64,000 nt of DNA. Source: Tethya wilhelma (lineage: Eukaryota; Porifera; Demospongiae; Tethyida; Tethyidae). The translations under genes were made by a program, and so were the position numbers. The notes under the pieces are model-generated. The model had not been told where the DNA came from. It did not search any database and saw nothing but the letters and a program-made list of their open reading frames with translations. The stretch is from NCBI GenBank assembly GCA_964030475.1, contig CAXIPT010000004.1, positions 2,872,439-2,936,438 of the forward strand, written 5' to 3'. Of the stretch, positions 11,053 to 22,689 are shown piece by piece. The stretch's first letter is position 1. Each line of letters begins with the position of its first letter.

Positions 11053-11289
11053 TTACTTACGTTTCCATCTTGTCACGGTCTCTTTTAGGCTTGGACCCTG
11101 AGTCCATCCGTGTGGCTACAGGGACCAAAGAAAAAAGAGTAGACATAGTCTACGACTAGACTGTATAGTCAGTCAATGGTCTATTCGTGTCTTGACTCAG
11201 ATAACTTAAAGTTTGCTAAATTGCCAATGTCAGCAGAGTGAATTCTGTATTTGAGGGGAGATACCCAGGGATTTCCCTTGTTATTGAAA

Positions 11290-11550
11290 GTCACATGACA
11301 TGCCGCACGATGCAGGTACGTGCGCGCGCGCGCCGGCGCGGCGCGCGTACACGGTACACAGGGTACTTCCCGAGAAAATCCCCCTGGAATGTCCCATCCG
11401 GGATCCGTACGCCGTAAGTTGTCTCTTTCATGACGTAATTTCTTACAGAGCAAGAAAGCATAGGTATCAGCGAGGCAGAGAACTTTGACAGTGATAGTAT
11501 ATACAGATGATTACTGCATGAGAGACGTATTGTGAGTAGCAAGTGCTACA
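11290..11550 (+). promoter_or_regulatory. CpG-rich candidate promoter of the 2A-containing gene
   Basis: A GC-rich island in AT-rich surroundings with a CG-alternating core near 11320-11347, directly upstream of the ATG at 11551. No TATA box. Promoter function is inferred from position and composition. Confidence 0.4.
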
Positions 11551-14500
11551 ATGGATGTTGACGATCATGCAGCTACAGGTGAGCCATTTATGTATCATTG
11601 AAGGGGTTTTTCTTGATAAATATTATTAATAATTTTTGTTGAGAGTCTGGGGTACGTACCTAATATAATTTATTTTCATGACTAAACTATTAGCGGTGGT
11701 AAGCTTATCCCTATCAAAAATTTCAAATTTGGAAAGCCGTAGTGGGGTGGTAGATCATAATTTTGTTTCATTAAATCTTGTTTTTAAACAAATAGGGCAA
11801 ATTCCTGATTTTATATTTTTCCTTGAGCCCCTACTTTGAAAAACAAACATACTCAATGTCATTGGACAGTTCTCAAAACCTGTCAATTCTAGTTGGAAAA
11901 CTATACGTACCACCTATAATCTTGAAACTTGTTCTGTATGCACAGAATTTGAGTGCAGTGATAATTTTTTTTTTCAAATGGAGGCTCAAGGAAAAAAAGG
12001 AATTTTCCCCACTTGTTTTGAAAACATGATTTTGAACAGATCTCAATGAAAGATCCTAGGCCTTTTAGTACATAAATTGACCTACCAACCCCTATATATA
12101 TGGCTTTCCAGATTCAATTGTCCAAAAAAATTTTGACAGGAATATCATTTTAAGATACACGCTGTTAAAATTAATGAAGGGCTCAGAAGCAAAGTGGTCT
12201 AACCCACAAATCCCTGATTTCACCCCCCTTAGAGGGGAATACTATTAAAATTCATTTTAAGAGCTGGAGATCATTTAGTATTTTAAAATTTTGGTCAATT
12301 TGGTAGAGGGGGGTGTATCATTTTTATTAATTTTTTGGGCTTTTCAAACAATTTCACACACTCATGATCAAACGAAGGGCTCAGAAGCAAAGTGGTCTAT
12401 CCCCGAATGAAATGTGGGAAATTGTCTGCAGCAATAATCATTGCATTGTAAAGCTTAGATGTGTATATGTACATGGTCTGAACATATCAGCTACAAATCT
12501 ATATGATGCATATGAATGCTTAAAGTCAAATGTCATATGACGACAATTCATACTACACTTGAAAAAGGAATTTGAAATTATACCTTCGTTCACCACACTC
12601 CTTTCTTGATTGCTTGAATGTTTACAGATTTTAAATTATTACTACTACATCTATGGCAGCTAGATAGTTGGGGCTTAATTTTGTTAAACCGGGTTAACGG
12701 CAGGAGGAACACGTGGCCCCTGCACGGAGCATGCGCAGTTAGGGTGACTCACATTTAGGCGCCAGGCTAGGTCTAACAGCCAGTCACATGCTTAATTTAC
12801 TGCTGAGACAAGCAGAGTTGATCTACATACAGTCTCCCATCCCTCCCACCACTGGATATAGGTGAAGTAAAACAATTAAATAGCTTCCACTAATGACAAC
12901 AATTTTTGGTGACACAATGCAGTTGCTTTTACATGTAGTATTTTATTCCATTCGGTTGTCAGCAGTAAGGTTGACTGAATGTGACGTGTCGGGATGTGTG
13001 AAGGCCAGGCTACAGGGCCGATGGTTGCCTTGGTAATTAGCCATGCTGTACAATTAAGGCCTTCACAACCTCCAATTAATAGGTGTGGCCTACTTGTGCA
13101 GGATGTTTAACAACATTATAGCAGCCACCCATCCCGACATTCCTCCATACAAAGTAGATATGAGGACATTGTTCACACAAGACCATTACCATGCCTTGGT
13201 TCCTCTATTAATATACGTACGGTAGTACGTATAGTAGGAATGGGCCACCACCCCCATTGACACAATACAAAATGTCTAGGTTTACAAATGTTTAGTAAAG
13301 GATAGTTAAGGCTTTAAACAGGGGGTGGCGACTCCCATATGTACTGTACTTGGAGCCGCAACCGCGGTCAAGATGACGGTCAACGGTCAAAATGAGATTT
13401 TAGTGCTGGTCAACGGTCAAAATGAAATTTTAGTGCTGGTCAACCAACGGTCAAGATGACGATCGAAGTTGGTAAAGATCGTCAGTCAAGCGCGAATTTC
13501 GCCGCTCATGCTCACTGCTCAGTCAACGGTCAAAATCAAATTTTAGTCTCGGTCAACGGTCAAAATGGAAATTTTGGACGGTAAAGATCTTGACCGCGGT
13601 CGCGGCTCCAAGTACAGCACATAATAGGAGTCGCCACTCAAAGTTTTAAAAGCTGCCTAGCTCTTGTTTCTTGATATTTAGACAGAAAATAAGTGTAAAG
13701 GATCGTAGTTCGGATGAATTCAAGTTACTATGTACAGTCAAAGTTGGCTCAACGCTTTTTGTTTCTTTGGAAATCGTTTTCAAGTACGGTCAGTTTGGGA
13801 GGAAGTAAGAATGAACAAAAATGTATTTGTGTGGCTTCGCGCTAAGCGCTTTCTTAGAGTGTTCTGGGGAGTTTCATTTGGTTTTCTAAGTGCATACAGT
13901 AGAAGAAGTCTCTAAAAAAACTTCTAGCAAGGTTTAAACAGGGGTATAAATTACTGTACTGAAATGTAGCCATCTTAATGTTGGTAAAGGTCGTCACATT
14001 TATATAGCAAACTTGACCACGTGGTTTGCAAATGTCTAATGCGCACGCGCATCCAATGTAGAGCAAGCACTTCTACTTTTTGTAGAGACTGATCAGTCTC
14101 TTGCAAAATTCACCTTAGTGTTGAAAAAAGTGCATGAACAAGTAGTAAAAATTTTATAAAAATAACAGTGTAGGAATAGGCAGTGCTGTAAAAAGCAAGG
14201 AAACAAGCCAAGACTCTGAATTTCGGCACATGACTCACTTCATTTTTTTGTGCCAAAGCCTTACAATCTCAAATCTAGGTTGCCTGCATGACTGCTGATA
14301 TACTTCAACTGGTAGACAAAGGACCCTGTATACTATGATTATGATGAAGACTGAAAATGAAGTATATAGTCATGTGCCGAAATTCAGAGTCTTGGCTTGT
14401 TTCCTTGCTTTTTACAGCACTGCCCATCATTCTATCCTAGGCTATATAGCAGTGTTAAATAATCATATAAGGTAGCTCTCTAGGCACTGGCATATATAGA

Positions 14501-17500
14501 AAGGCTTATGTAGCTGCCTTCAATTGCAAATTGAATAGGTTTATGCTGTATATATAGCAGGAAATTTTCACGATTTTCGTAGTCACAACCTGATCACGAA
14601 AAACAGAACTGTGAAATTTTAAACACATGCACTCATAGTAAGCTTCTGGTTTGTCACGATCAACATTCTGTGAAAGTTTGAATCGTGAAAATTTGGCTTT
14701 TGCTGAAATGACCATGCAATACCGGTGTCCTAGTGTACATGTGGGATGTCCCCCCTCACATTGTCCCCCTGGACATTATTCACTAGAGAATTTTGTCCCC
14801 CCGGACATTATTCACTAGTGAATTTTGTCCCTCCTCAGTGAATAATGTCCCCCCTTCCAAATGATGACAAATAATGGCAATGGTGAGAAAACAGTATTTT
14901 TCAAGGGGGGACAAAATTCACTAGTGAATTTTGTCCCCCCTCCCAAACTCTTCCATACAAACCGCATGCAGCTTAGCCGCATTCTATAGGCTCAGCTTAG
15001 TCAGCTACGCAGCTAGGAAGGCCTGAAACTCGGACTAGGTCTAAATTACCTGCAGCATGACATTGTAATTGTGTGTAGGCTATAAGCTTCAGTACTACCT
15101 GCCCTCCCTCCAAACGTTAACTTCAAAGTTTAAAATGTTAGCCCGGTGGGCTAGCTCACAAAATTAATATAGTTGCTGCACAATAAGCGGGAGGGGCTAA
15201 GATTGCCACACGTTCTTAGTAGGGTGCATGGTGCACAGCGCTGCAGCGGCTGCTGGCTAAAAACGCTNTACAGTATATTTTTGGAGGGGGGACATTATTC
15301 ACTAGTGAATTATGTCCGGGGGGGACAAAATTCACGGGGGACATTACTCACTGCGAGTCTGCGACACCGTTAAAATTTGGACCAGCAAAAATTTCCTACT
15401 ATACGTATAGTATCAATTTTATAATTTTTTTGTCATTATATATAAATTATAGGGGAGTTTCAACATCTTCTAAAGGAAGTTCAGAAATGCAGAGGGCCAA
15501 TTCCAATAAAAAAATTTAGATCACTCTTTGTACTCGCTGGAGGTGGTGGAGAATTTGACCGAGAAGTTCGTAGACAACATGACTGTGAAGGCATTACACA
15601 TTTATTATTGACTCTCAGTGTTGAAACAAGGAGACTGGTGTTGGCTGAGGTGCACAGCAAAAGATGTCCCATAGTTACACCAAATTGCAAATAACTACCG
15701 ACCATTTGTGGCAAATGTAGATTCTGATTCAGAAGTGAGTTTTCTAAGCTGCATGCATCATATCATATCATATAACTCTATATAATAGCTCCCAATCTGC
15801 AATACTGATGGAAACAATGCTGCCTCAAGTACTGTATCCTCTGCCAAAGAAGTAAACAATTATCAGTTATTAAGAAAATATGTTCAACCATTTCAAGTTA
15901 CCTCTAAACCGGTAAGTTACTATAATAATTTATTATAGCTGATTCTATAAACATGCAACCTATCATATTATAAGCAAAGTTGTGACCGTGTGTGTGTTTG
16001 TGTAACGGAAGGTCACCGGAAGTGGTGCGACGTCGAGCTAAACTGCAACTTTTTCTCTGGACTGTGAAAAATGCAAGCTACGGAAAGTGTGCTTAGAGAA
16101 AAAGCTTAGATAGTGCGGCCTAGGATAGAATGGTAGGTAGTACAAGTACTGTTTTTGCTGACAAGGCTTACCCGGTGGCCCGTCTGTATCCCACGAAGAA
16201 GTGTGATAGAGAAACCAATTTTTCACAAAAGAAGAGTAGCGAGGGAAAACACTTCACTTCTAGGAGTCTGCTTCTCTGTCGCTGTACACAAAACAGAGCT
16301 ATAGCCAAATAACGAGTTTCTTTGCCAGCTGATTGCAAAAATGGCAAAGGTTGGAAAAGGGTTGTCACTTTGAGAGGTAAATTGCTGAGCTGGCCAAATT
16401 ACAAAGGGGAGCAATGCATGCATGCATGCCAATGCAGCATGGTTACCTTTCACTGCTCAGTTATTACTATACAGATGCCTATGCTGGCATGCATTTAGTA
16501 GTAAACATCAGTATATTTCATATACAAGCAAGGAGCGTGGCAAGCAAAGAGAGCCACACTCCTTGTATAATATTAAAAGGAGTGGGGCTCGCTTCGCTTG
16601 CCCACTCCTTGTTATGTATGTTTACAGGATTAACAGTTACTATATATAACAAATAGAAAACATACATAGATAAAATTGATGAGCAAAGCTATTGAATTTT
16701 TCTGTGGTCAGTTGGTTTAGGACAACCTTTGCAGTTAAAGCAACACACAACAATCACTAGTTTATAAACATTAATACCGGCATAAGCAATTGGAAAGGGA
16801 AGCAATGCTGCATGTGTATATGCACTGCTTAGTGCTACTTTGCTTTGGCCAGCTCAGCAATTTACTTTACTACGTGACATCACAAATGACCCTTTTCGGA
16901 TTTCTGCAATCAGCTGGCAAAGAAACTCGTTATCAGGCTAGCTGTGTTTTGTGTACAGCGACAGAGAAGCAGACTCTTAGAAGCGAAATCTCTCCCTGTG
17001 CTGCGCTTCTTATGTGAAAGATTGGCTTCTGTATCACGCTTCTTTGTAAGCCTTGTCAGTGATCTCAAAAACAGTCAACCATACTTGTAGGGCCTGTGAT
17101 TCTCTCCTAGGCTAGGACTATCCTAGCTAGCTGTTTAGGCACACTTTTCGTAGCTTGCATTTTCCACAGTCCGGAGAAAAAGTAGTATTTTAGCTCGAGG
17201 TCGCATCACTTCCAGCGAACTCCTGTGACACACACACACACGGAGTGGGATGGACAAAACTTTGCTTATAATATGATGTGTATGAATGTATTACACCATG
17301 CATATTATTCCATATGGTGTGATGTTTTGCAGGAAGATATTGCTGATTTTCGTGACATACAAGCGAAGCCAAAATGCCATGATCGTTACCAGGTATAAAG
17401 ACAAGTAATAACCAAATGACTAATAGTATTGTAAACTTGTATATACCTTTTTGTTTGGTTAATCAGTGTGGAGCCTCATAATTTGTTGCATTTATCGTCC

Positions 17501-18556
17501 ATGCATGACTTTTTTCATAATGGCTGGTATTACACATATATTTGGCTGTAAAATACTTCCGTATAGCTAGAAATTTTCGAAGAATAACATTTTCGCGGAA
17601 AGGCAATCATCTTTCCCAAAAAAATATACTGCTCAAAAATTTCTAGCTATACGATAGAATCAAAAACTCACATTCATCCTGCTGGCCTTTATGTTCTATG
17701 AGAAAGCAATCTTTAAACATAACATTAATAATTAAACTTTGCCTCCAATGCATTGTTAAGTTTATAACACTGTAGGAAATTCTATTATGTGGTGACATTG
17801 AAAGAAATCCTGGACCAGAATACGAAAGACAAAAGTGTGCTGAAGTGAGATAGTTTACAAATTTGCCTCACTGTCAAAGAGAAAATATTAGCAAAAAAAT
17901 TTTTTTGAATACACAGATTGAACATAACAGAGAAGAAACAGCTGATAAACTTTTGAAGGTAAGATAATGATTTTTTTTCCAGTCTTGAATTTTTCTCCGA
18001 TTATTCTTCTTCTTCTGGGTCATATTATATGTGCATAATTATTTTCTTTGAAATTTTAACAGTAAAATTTTCTATTAATCCATGATTTGCCTGATTGCAT
18101 TTATGTATATATTATATAGATGATCCATTTTATTCGGTATAATGAGGAGGTTCACTCTCCACCCAACAGATCCAAACAAATCTGTTACTACAGTACTACA
18201 TCAGAGATTGGTAAGTTTTGTAAAAAAAAAGTCAAATGGCCAGGATACACTTGCAGAATGTCATTCCAAATTTTCGTATTAAATTTTTTCCCCGTATAGT
18301 CTTATTGCCATCATGATGTGGTTCATTAAATTTTTTCGTGTACAAAATTTTCATATAATTATATAGTTGCCACAGACTACGGAAAATCTTTATTTGCGAA
18401 AATTTCCTTAATTAAGATAATTATACCTTAATTAAATTCATTGTATCAAAATTTAATATAGTTTATCATCTTTGCACTACTGATGATGGGGATCATCTGA
18501 AGTGGCCATTTAAGCTGAAGGTTACGCTGAACCAATCACCAAACTCATTGATCAAG
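11551..18556 (+). CDS. 2A-containing multi-exon gene, upstream part (module 1)
   Basis: Proposed exons: 11551-11578 (MDVDDHAAT, phase 1), 15453-15734, 15789-15911, 17333-17392, 17776-17844, 17917-17958, 18120-18210, 18462-18556. All have GT-AG borders and matching phases. The 15453 exon is homologous to the exon at 39254-39609 (shared EFDREVRRQ/EFEREVRKQ and a following EGI). It contains one frame break: in-frame TAA near 15691, with the frame recovered by one base less in an AAA run, after which NNYRPFVANVDSDSE leads in phase into the next exon. Exon 17776-17844 encodes EILLCGDIERNPGP, a canonical 2A-type motif. The last exon ends in phase 0, as does the first exon of the TRAF part, so both may be one gene. 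Cellular role unknown. Assignment of the 11551 exon rests on phase and promoter only. Confidence 0.6.
11579..13324. other. Large first intron, left part; no gene seen
   Basis: AT-rich intronic DNA. A diffuse repeat with cagaagcaaagtggtcta occurs twice (near 12184 and 12380). No supported coding exon. Confidence 0.5.
13326..13639. repeat. Foldback element with internal ggtcaacggtcaaaat repeats
   Basis: Arms start tggcgactcc and end ggagtcgcca. They continue inwards with cttggagccgcaaccgcggt and its inverse. Between them ggtcaacggtcaaaatga recurs in several copies. 314 bp, non-coding, intronic. Confidence 0.8.
14176..14425. repeat. Foldback element with gcagtgctgtaaaaagcaag arms
   Basis: Arms of about 75 bp (gcagtgctgtaaaaagcaag, then ttcggcacatgact) are inverted at 14350-14425. 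The left arm and its 5' flank recur at 53340-53525, where the copy is cut by an N. The intervening 13640-14175 has no supported exon, but holds an NRF-1-like tgcgcacgcgca at 14040. Confidence 0.8.
14735..15345. repeat. Foldback element rich in tgtccccc / attcactagtgaatt
   Basis: Repeated blocks ttcactagtgaattttgtcc and their inverses at both ends (14750-14950 and 15285-15345) enclose about 300 bp. An N at 15268 interrupts it, so structure and length are uncertain. Confidence 0.65.
15961..17277. mobile_element. Non-autonomous element with about 85-bp terminal inverted repeats
   Basis: Left end tatcatattataagcaaagt followed by a GT-rich segment, ggtcaccggaagtg and cgagcta; the right end at 17187-17277 is the inverse, ending aaaactttgcttataatatg. 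1.3 kb, no long ORF. Partial copies occur at 44880-45190, 45083-45680, 50761-51350 and 52110-52400. It sits in an intron of the 2A gene. A small internal palindrome near 16528-16618 (cactccttgtat) is shared with the other copies. Confidence 0.8.
17776..17844 (+). other. 2A-like (ribosome-skipping) exon 1
   Basis: A 69-bp exon with phase-0 borders coding for 23 aa. It opens with EILLCGDIERNPGP (17776-17817) and matches the 2A signature D-[VI]-E-x-N-P-G-P perfectly, preceded by the usual hydrophobic LL-x-x-G. 2A peptides prevent formation of the final Gly-Pro bond during translation. If active, the downstream product starts with the Pro at 17815. Confidence 0.8.
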
Positions 18557-19165
18557 GTATATAGTAGTATCTGAATGCGTGATAAAATTTTTACTACTTG
18601 TAGTTATATCTGGATGCATGATGACAAAAGGAGGATGTGATGATGAGCTGTTTATTCATAGCTTATATATATACCACTCCTCAACATCTCACTGTTGTTT
18701 TCTTTTTATTAATTTTAAAAAAACTATTGTCATGGGATGACTATATCTTATGTATATAATTTGTGTATTTGTTGAATGTGTACGTACATGTATTAAAGTC
18801 AATGTCATGCAATCTGTTGTGTCTGTTTTAATCTCTGTTGATGTTTGTACATGTATTCTATATTTTTACATGCATACAATAAATACAACAACAGCAATTT
18901 TTATATCACAGTTACTATTAATTTTGTTGATGTCAAAGTAATGTTTATGCACTGTATGTTCTTACCTCGAGCTCTTTTCTCATTTTTGTGTTGTTGTGGT
19001 CTCTAAGTATAAACAAGAGTGGATGTAAGCATAGATATTAGAGACTACGTACCCGGGATTGGAAACGCCCATATGCTCTAATGTAAATTTCACGAACCGC
19101 GCGTGTTGCGCTTTTGGGCATTTTTTGGGCATTTTTGGGCAGCTGCCACAATTTGTAAATCTTTG

Positions 19166-22100
19166 ATGCCGTCCCAAGAAAGGAGTAAAAACCAGAACAG
19201 AAGCGGCGCTTTTGCTACAGCTAAGACTCTATTGAAACAGGTAAGAATATGCTTACTTGGTACTGAAATAATAAATGTATATTTAAGTACTATAGAAGAG
19301 ATATGGCTAATGCAGCGGTTGGCTGCAGGTATATATATACCTGCATGGTACAAATTTGAAAAAAATAGCTATATTCTTTGTACAAATAATATAGCTATTT
19401 TTTTCAAATTTGTACCATGCAGGTATATATATACCTGCAGCCAACCGCTGCATTAGCCATATCTCTTCTATAGTACTTAAATATACACCCTTGTATCATG
19501 GGAAGCCATACTTTCAAAGGCACCGACAAGGAAATATCGGTTTTAGATTATATATATTGACCGCACTCAACTGCAGGGAAATATCTCGATATTCCACAGG
19601 AAATTCAGTGGATATGCACAGCACGTGGAAAATAGTCATATACAGTAAAAAGAGACTCTAGCGCTTGAGATTCTTCAGAAGACAACTAGACAATGTTGAT
19701 ATTTTTATCTTTGAAGATAGTCTTCAGTACCCATTTCAAGTTCAAATTCTTAGCGTACGAGCTGGCACAATTGACCTTCTTCTAAAAGTAAGTGCTCGAA
19801 CCAATCACCATAACATGTTCTACTATAGGACTAGTATAGCTGAATATAATTATTGAAAAGAAGTGAAAGTTGGAAATTGAAAAATTTAGAAATTCCAAAT
19901 TAAGAAATTGGAACTTTGAAGGTTGGAAATTTGCAAATTATAAATTTCTAAGGCCCCTTTGGGCGGCTTTGGGCCACTGTAAATACGTGTTGATCGTACT
20001 TTGTAGAAATTGATTGGGAATACTGATTATTACTTTCGGTAGTTTGTAATCAGAGTTTGCATGTTTATTTTGACATGCAGGAAAAGGTTGCTGGTAGCCA
20101 TGACGATCCAAAGGTAATTATTAAATCACATCCCGATTAGATATTTTAATGATGCCAAAATTGTGAAATTTAAAGGAGCTGCTGAAGTCGGGGGATGTCC
20201 ATCCCAACCCTGGTCCAGGGTATGAGGCGAAGTTTGTTCACGCTCTTTTAAAAAGGCATGAGTGCCCAATATGCCTGTATGCAATGAGAAACCCAGTCCA
20301 AACAGAATGTGGTCATCTCTTCTGCAAGGATTGCCTTGACCCTGTTCTCAAGAGAAGGAGACCAATCTGTCCTCTAGACAAAGAAGAGATAACCCAGGAT
20401 GGCATATTCCCAGACAATGCCTGTAGACGAGAAATACTCAATTTGGAGGTGTATTGCAATTACGTGGCTGGTGGATGTCAGTGGGTGGGGCATTTGAAAG
20501 ATTTGGAGGTAAGGTTGTTCGATATTTCTTTTATACTTATGGATTTAGCATCAAACTGAGTATTAATTCAAAGTTACTTGCAACTTGACTAGAGACTTAT
20601 TATGTAAGTACTGGTCATTATAATCCTGTAGCAGTAATTATAATATATCGTATTGCCTGATCAATCCATATATAGGCTCACCTTGAATCGTGTGAACACC
20701 GTGAGATTCAATGTAGACAATGTGGCCAGTACATCCAGGCTGTCTCCCTCAAGGCCCACCAGGAAGTGGAGTGCCCGATGAGACCAGAGGAATGTGATTA
20801 CTGTCATCAAGAGATGCCTTCTCAGCAGATGGAGGTATAGTATACACATTATATTCATAATGACAATGATAATAATCACAATAATCAGTGTATATATATA
20901 TATATACATGACATGTATACACTGATTATTAGGATCATATTAAAAAAGTATGCCCACATGTACTACACAAGTGTCCCAATGGATGTAACTCAAAACTGGA
21001 GTTCAAATTACCTGAGGTGAGTGTATACATGCATACCAGTCGCAATCTTAGACTAGATTATTGTTAATTATTATGTTCAGCTCCAGCGCCATCTTGATAT
21101 AATAGGAGGTGACTGTCCACTGTCAGAAGTTCCCTGTCCTTATGCCATTTATGGTTGTTCATTTGTGGTAAGTATACCATATATATCACAAAATATTAGT
21201 GGGAATAAAATGTCAAAAAAATTTATGATTGGCAGATTATATTTTGGCCGTAGGGCGCAGAGCAATACATGTATGTGCTGCACAAAAATTAATGACTGTT
21301 TGGCAGATTTAATATTGGCAATCCTTACCAAACTACCAATCGGCCAATATTAAAATCCACCAAATTTTTGTGCTAGATGCATGGTATGCAGTACATTGTT
21401 AAGTATAATTATACTGTTTGTAGGACATAATTATTAGTATTAATTGTACCATGCATGCACGCAATTTTACACACATACGTAGTCACTGCGTAAGAATCTT
21501 CCCACACACATGGATCAGTATCAAGTGTACCATGTCCAGATCCAAGGTAGCTGTTTCATGGAAATGAAATCTTCCATTGAGAAGCAAGCATCCACCTTCC
21601 AACACCTCATGGAGAGAGTAGGTAGTCTAGAGTCTCGTACTAAAGCTATTGAGCGTCCTCAAGATGCTATTGAACAAAGGGTTGAACTCTTGGATGAGAG
21701 AAGAGAGATAAAAAGAGTTGATGAGCTACAGAGAGCTGGTACCAGTGGAACTGGGATTAATTTCAGCACTGTATCATCAGGATATGCTACAGACGTTCAA
21801 CCAGCAACCAGCAGTCATCTCCTAGGATTGGGTGGAGCTGTTGGGGGTGGAGCTTCACAACAAAGAGTTGATGCTTTGCAAGGTAGAGTGGTGGAAGTTG
21901 AGCATGGCATCAATAGAGCTTACAGCTGTTTAGATCAAGAACTAAGAATACAGCTATTAGAGCATGCTATGTATAATGGAGTGTTGGTCTGGAAGATTGA
22001 TGAGTTTGAGAGAAGACTTAAAGAAGCCATTGATGGTACTACAATGTCTCTGTACTCCACCCCCTTTTACACTAGTCGCCATGGTTACAAGATGTGCTGT

Positions 22101-22391
22101 AGAATCTATCTCAATGGAGATGGCCTTGGCAAAGGAACTCGTCTCAGCTTCTTCTTTGTCATCACGAGAGGTCCTTTTGATGATCTCCTTGATTGGCCTT
22201 TCAAACAGAAACCGATCACACTGACCCCGACCCTTCTCAACCAGTCTTCAGGACCATCTGTTGGTGATAGCTTCTGTCCTGATGCTCAGTCTAGTTCTTT
22301 ATTGTACCCTCTTAAAAACGATATGAACATTGCATCTGGGTCTCCAATAAAATTTAATCGTCTATTGGCTGTAGCTGCAGCTGGTGGATGA
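19166..22391 (+). CDS. TRAF-family protein with upstream 2A-like segment (RING, TRAF zinc fingers, MATH)
   Basis: Exons 19166-19240, 19662-19787, 20081-20113, 20176-20508, 20676-20834, 20933-21016, 21081-21167, 21540-22391, all phase 0; about 582 aa. The fourth exon opens ELLKSGDVHPNPGP, then a C3HC4 RING finger (CPIC, ECGHLFCKDC, CPLD). TRAF-type zinc fingers follow over four exons (CNYVAGGCQWVG, HLESCEHREIQCRQC, CPNGCNSKL). The last exon has a coiled coil (about IEKQASTFQHLMERVGSLES) and a MATH domain (VLVWKIDEFERR, FYTSRHGYKMC, YLNGDG, WPFKQK, MNIASG). TRAFs are cytoplasmic E3 adaptors downstream of TNF/Toll-type receptors. The MATH domain ends soon after MNIASG; the usual final strand with a DDT-FIKV-like ending is missing. 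Start at 19166 is the first ATG of an exon that could instead be internal. Confidence 0.8.
19276..19487. repeat. Near-perfect long palindrome, about 100-bp arms
   Basis: tgtatatttaagtactatag at the left is the exact complement of the right end. Arms continue through ggctgcaggtatatatatac; the loop at about 19376-19388 is only some 15 bp. It lies in a TRAF-gene intron. One arm plus right flank reappears at 29810 after an N. Confidence 0.9.
20176..20217 (+). other. 2A-like motif 2, at the start of the RING exon
   Basis: Encodes ELLKSGDVHPNPGP at the very start of a phase-0 exon, as in the first 2A exon. The usual Glu of the signature is His here (DVHPNPGP). Variants of this kind occur among retrotransposon 2A-like sequences, so activity is plausible but less sure than for motif 1. 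Skipping would release a protein starting PGYEAKFVHALL, about 16 residues before the first RING cysteine. Confidence 0.65.
21172..21376. repeat. MITE copy, 205 bp, in TRAF intron
   Basis: Contains cacaaaatattagtgggaat, gtttggcagatttaatattg and ends near caaatttttgtgctaga. Copies of the same family lie at 44390-44618 and 47561-47756. Ends are inverted. Confidence 0.7.
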
Positions 22392-22689
22392 TTTTTTTCT
22401 GAGCTTAAATTCTATGTTTGTCTCTATGATATTGTATGTGTATGTATTTTAGTAATTATTATTAGTTATTTTCTCGAACATATTGTATCATTCTGAGATC
22501 TATATACTTTTATACAAAAATATTATGTGTGCAATATGTGTATATACTTATGTTGCAAACTGCAAATAATCATTGATGATAATAATTATGTAATATGAAT
22601 GATATAATAGCAGGATCCCGCGGAGAATCCATTAAAAGAAGTGGTGGGTTGGGTTTATTAACCATAATTATATACGTATAAGCATTGCG

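Noticed and set aside
16414..17017. Open frames inside the 15961-17277 element
   Set aside because: Low-quality frames on both strands, broken in other copies of the same element at 45 kb and 51 kb.
19090..19660. Short frames containing MYHAGIYIPAANRCISHISS on both strands
   Set aside because: The same peptide on both strands simply reflects the palindrome at 19276-19487 and its copy at 29810.
17776..20217. 2A motifs as remnants of an inserted retrotransposon or virus
   Set aside because: No reverse transcriptase, endonuclease or viral replicase frame is nearby, and both motifs sit in properly bounded, in-phase exons contiguous with a TRAF protein. Not fully excluded as the ultimate origin.
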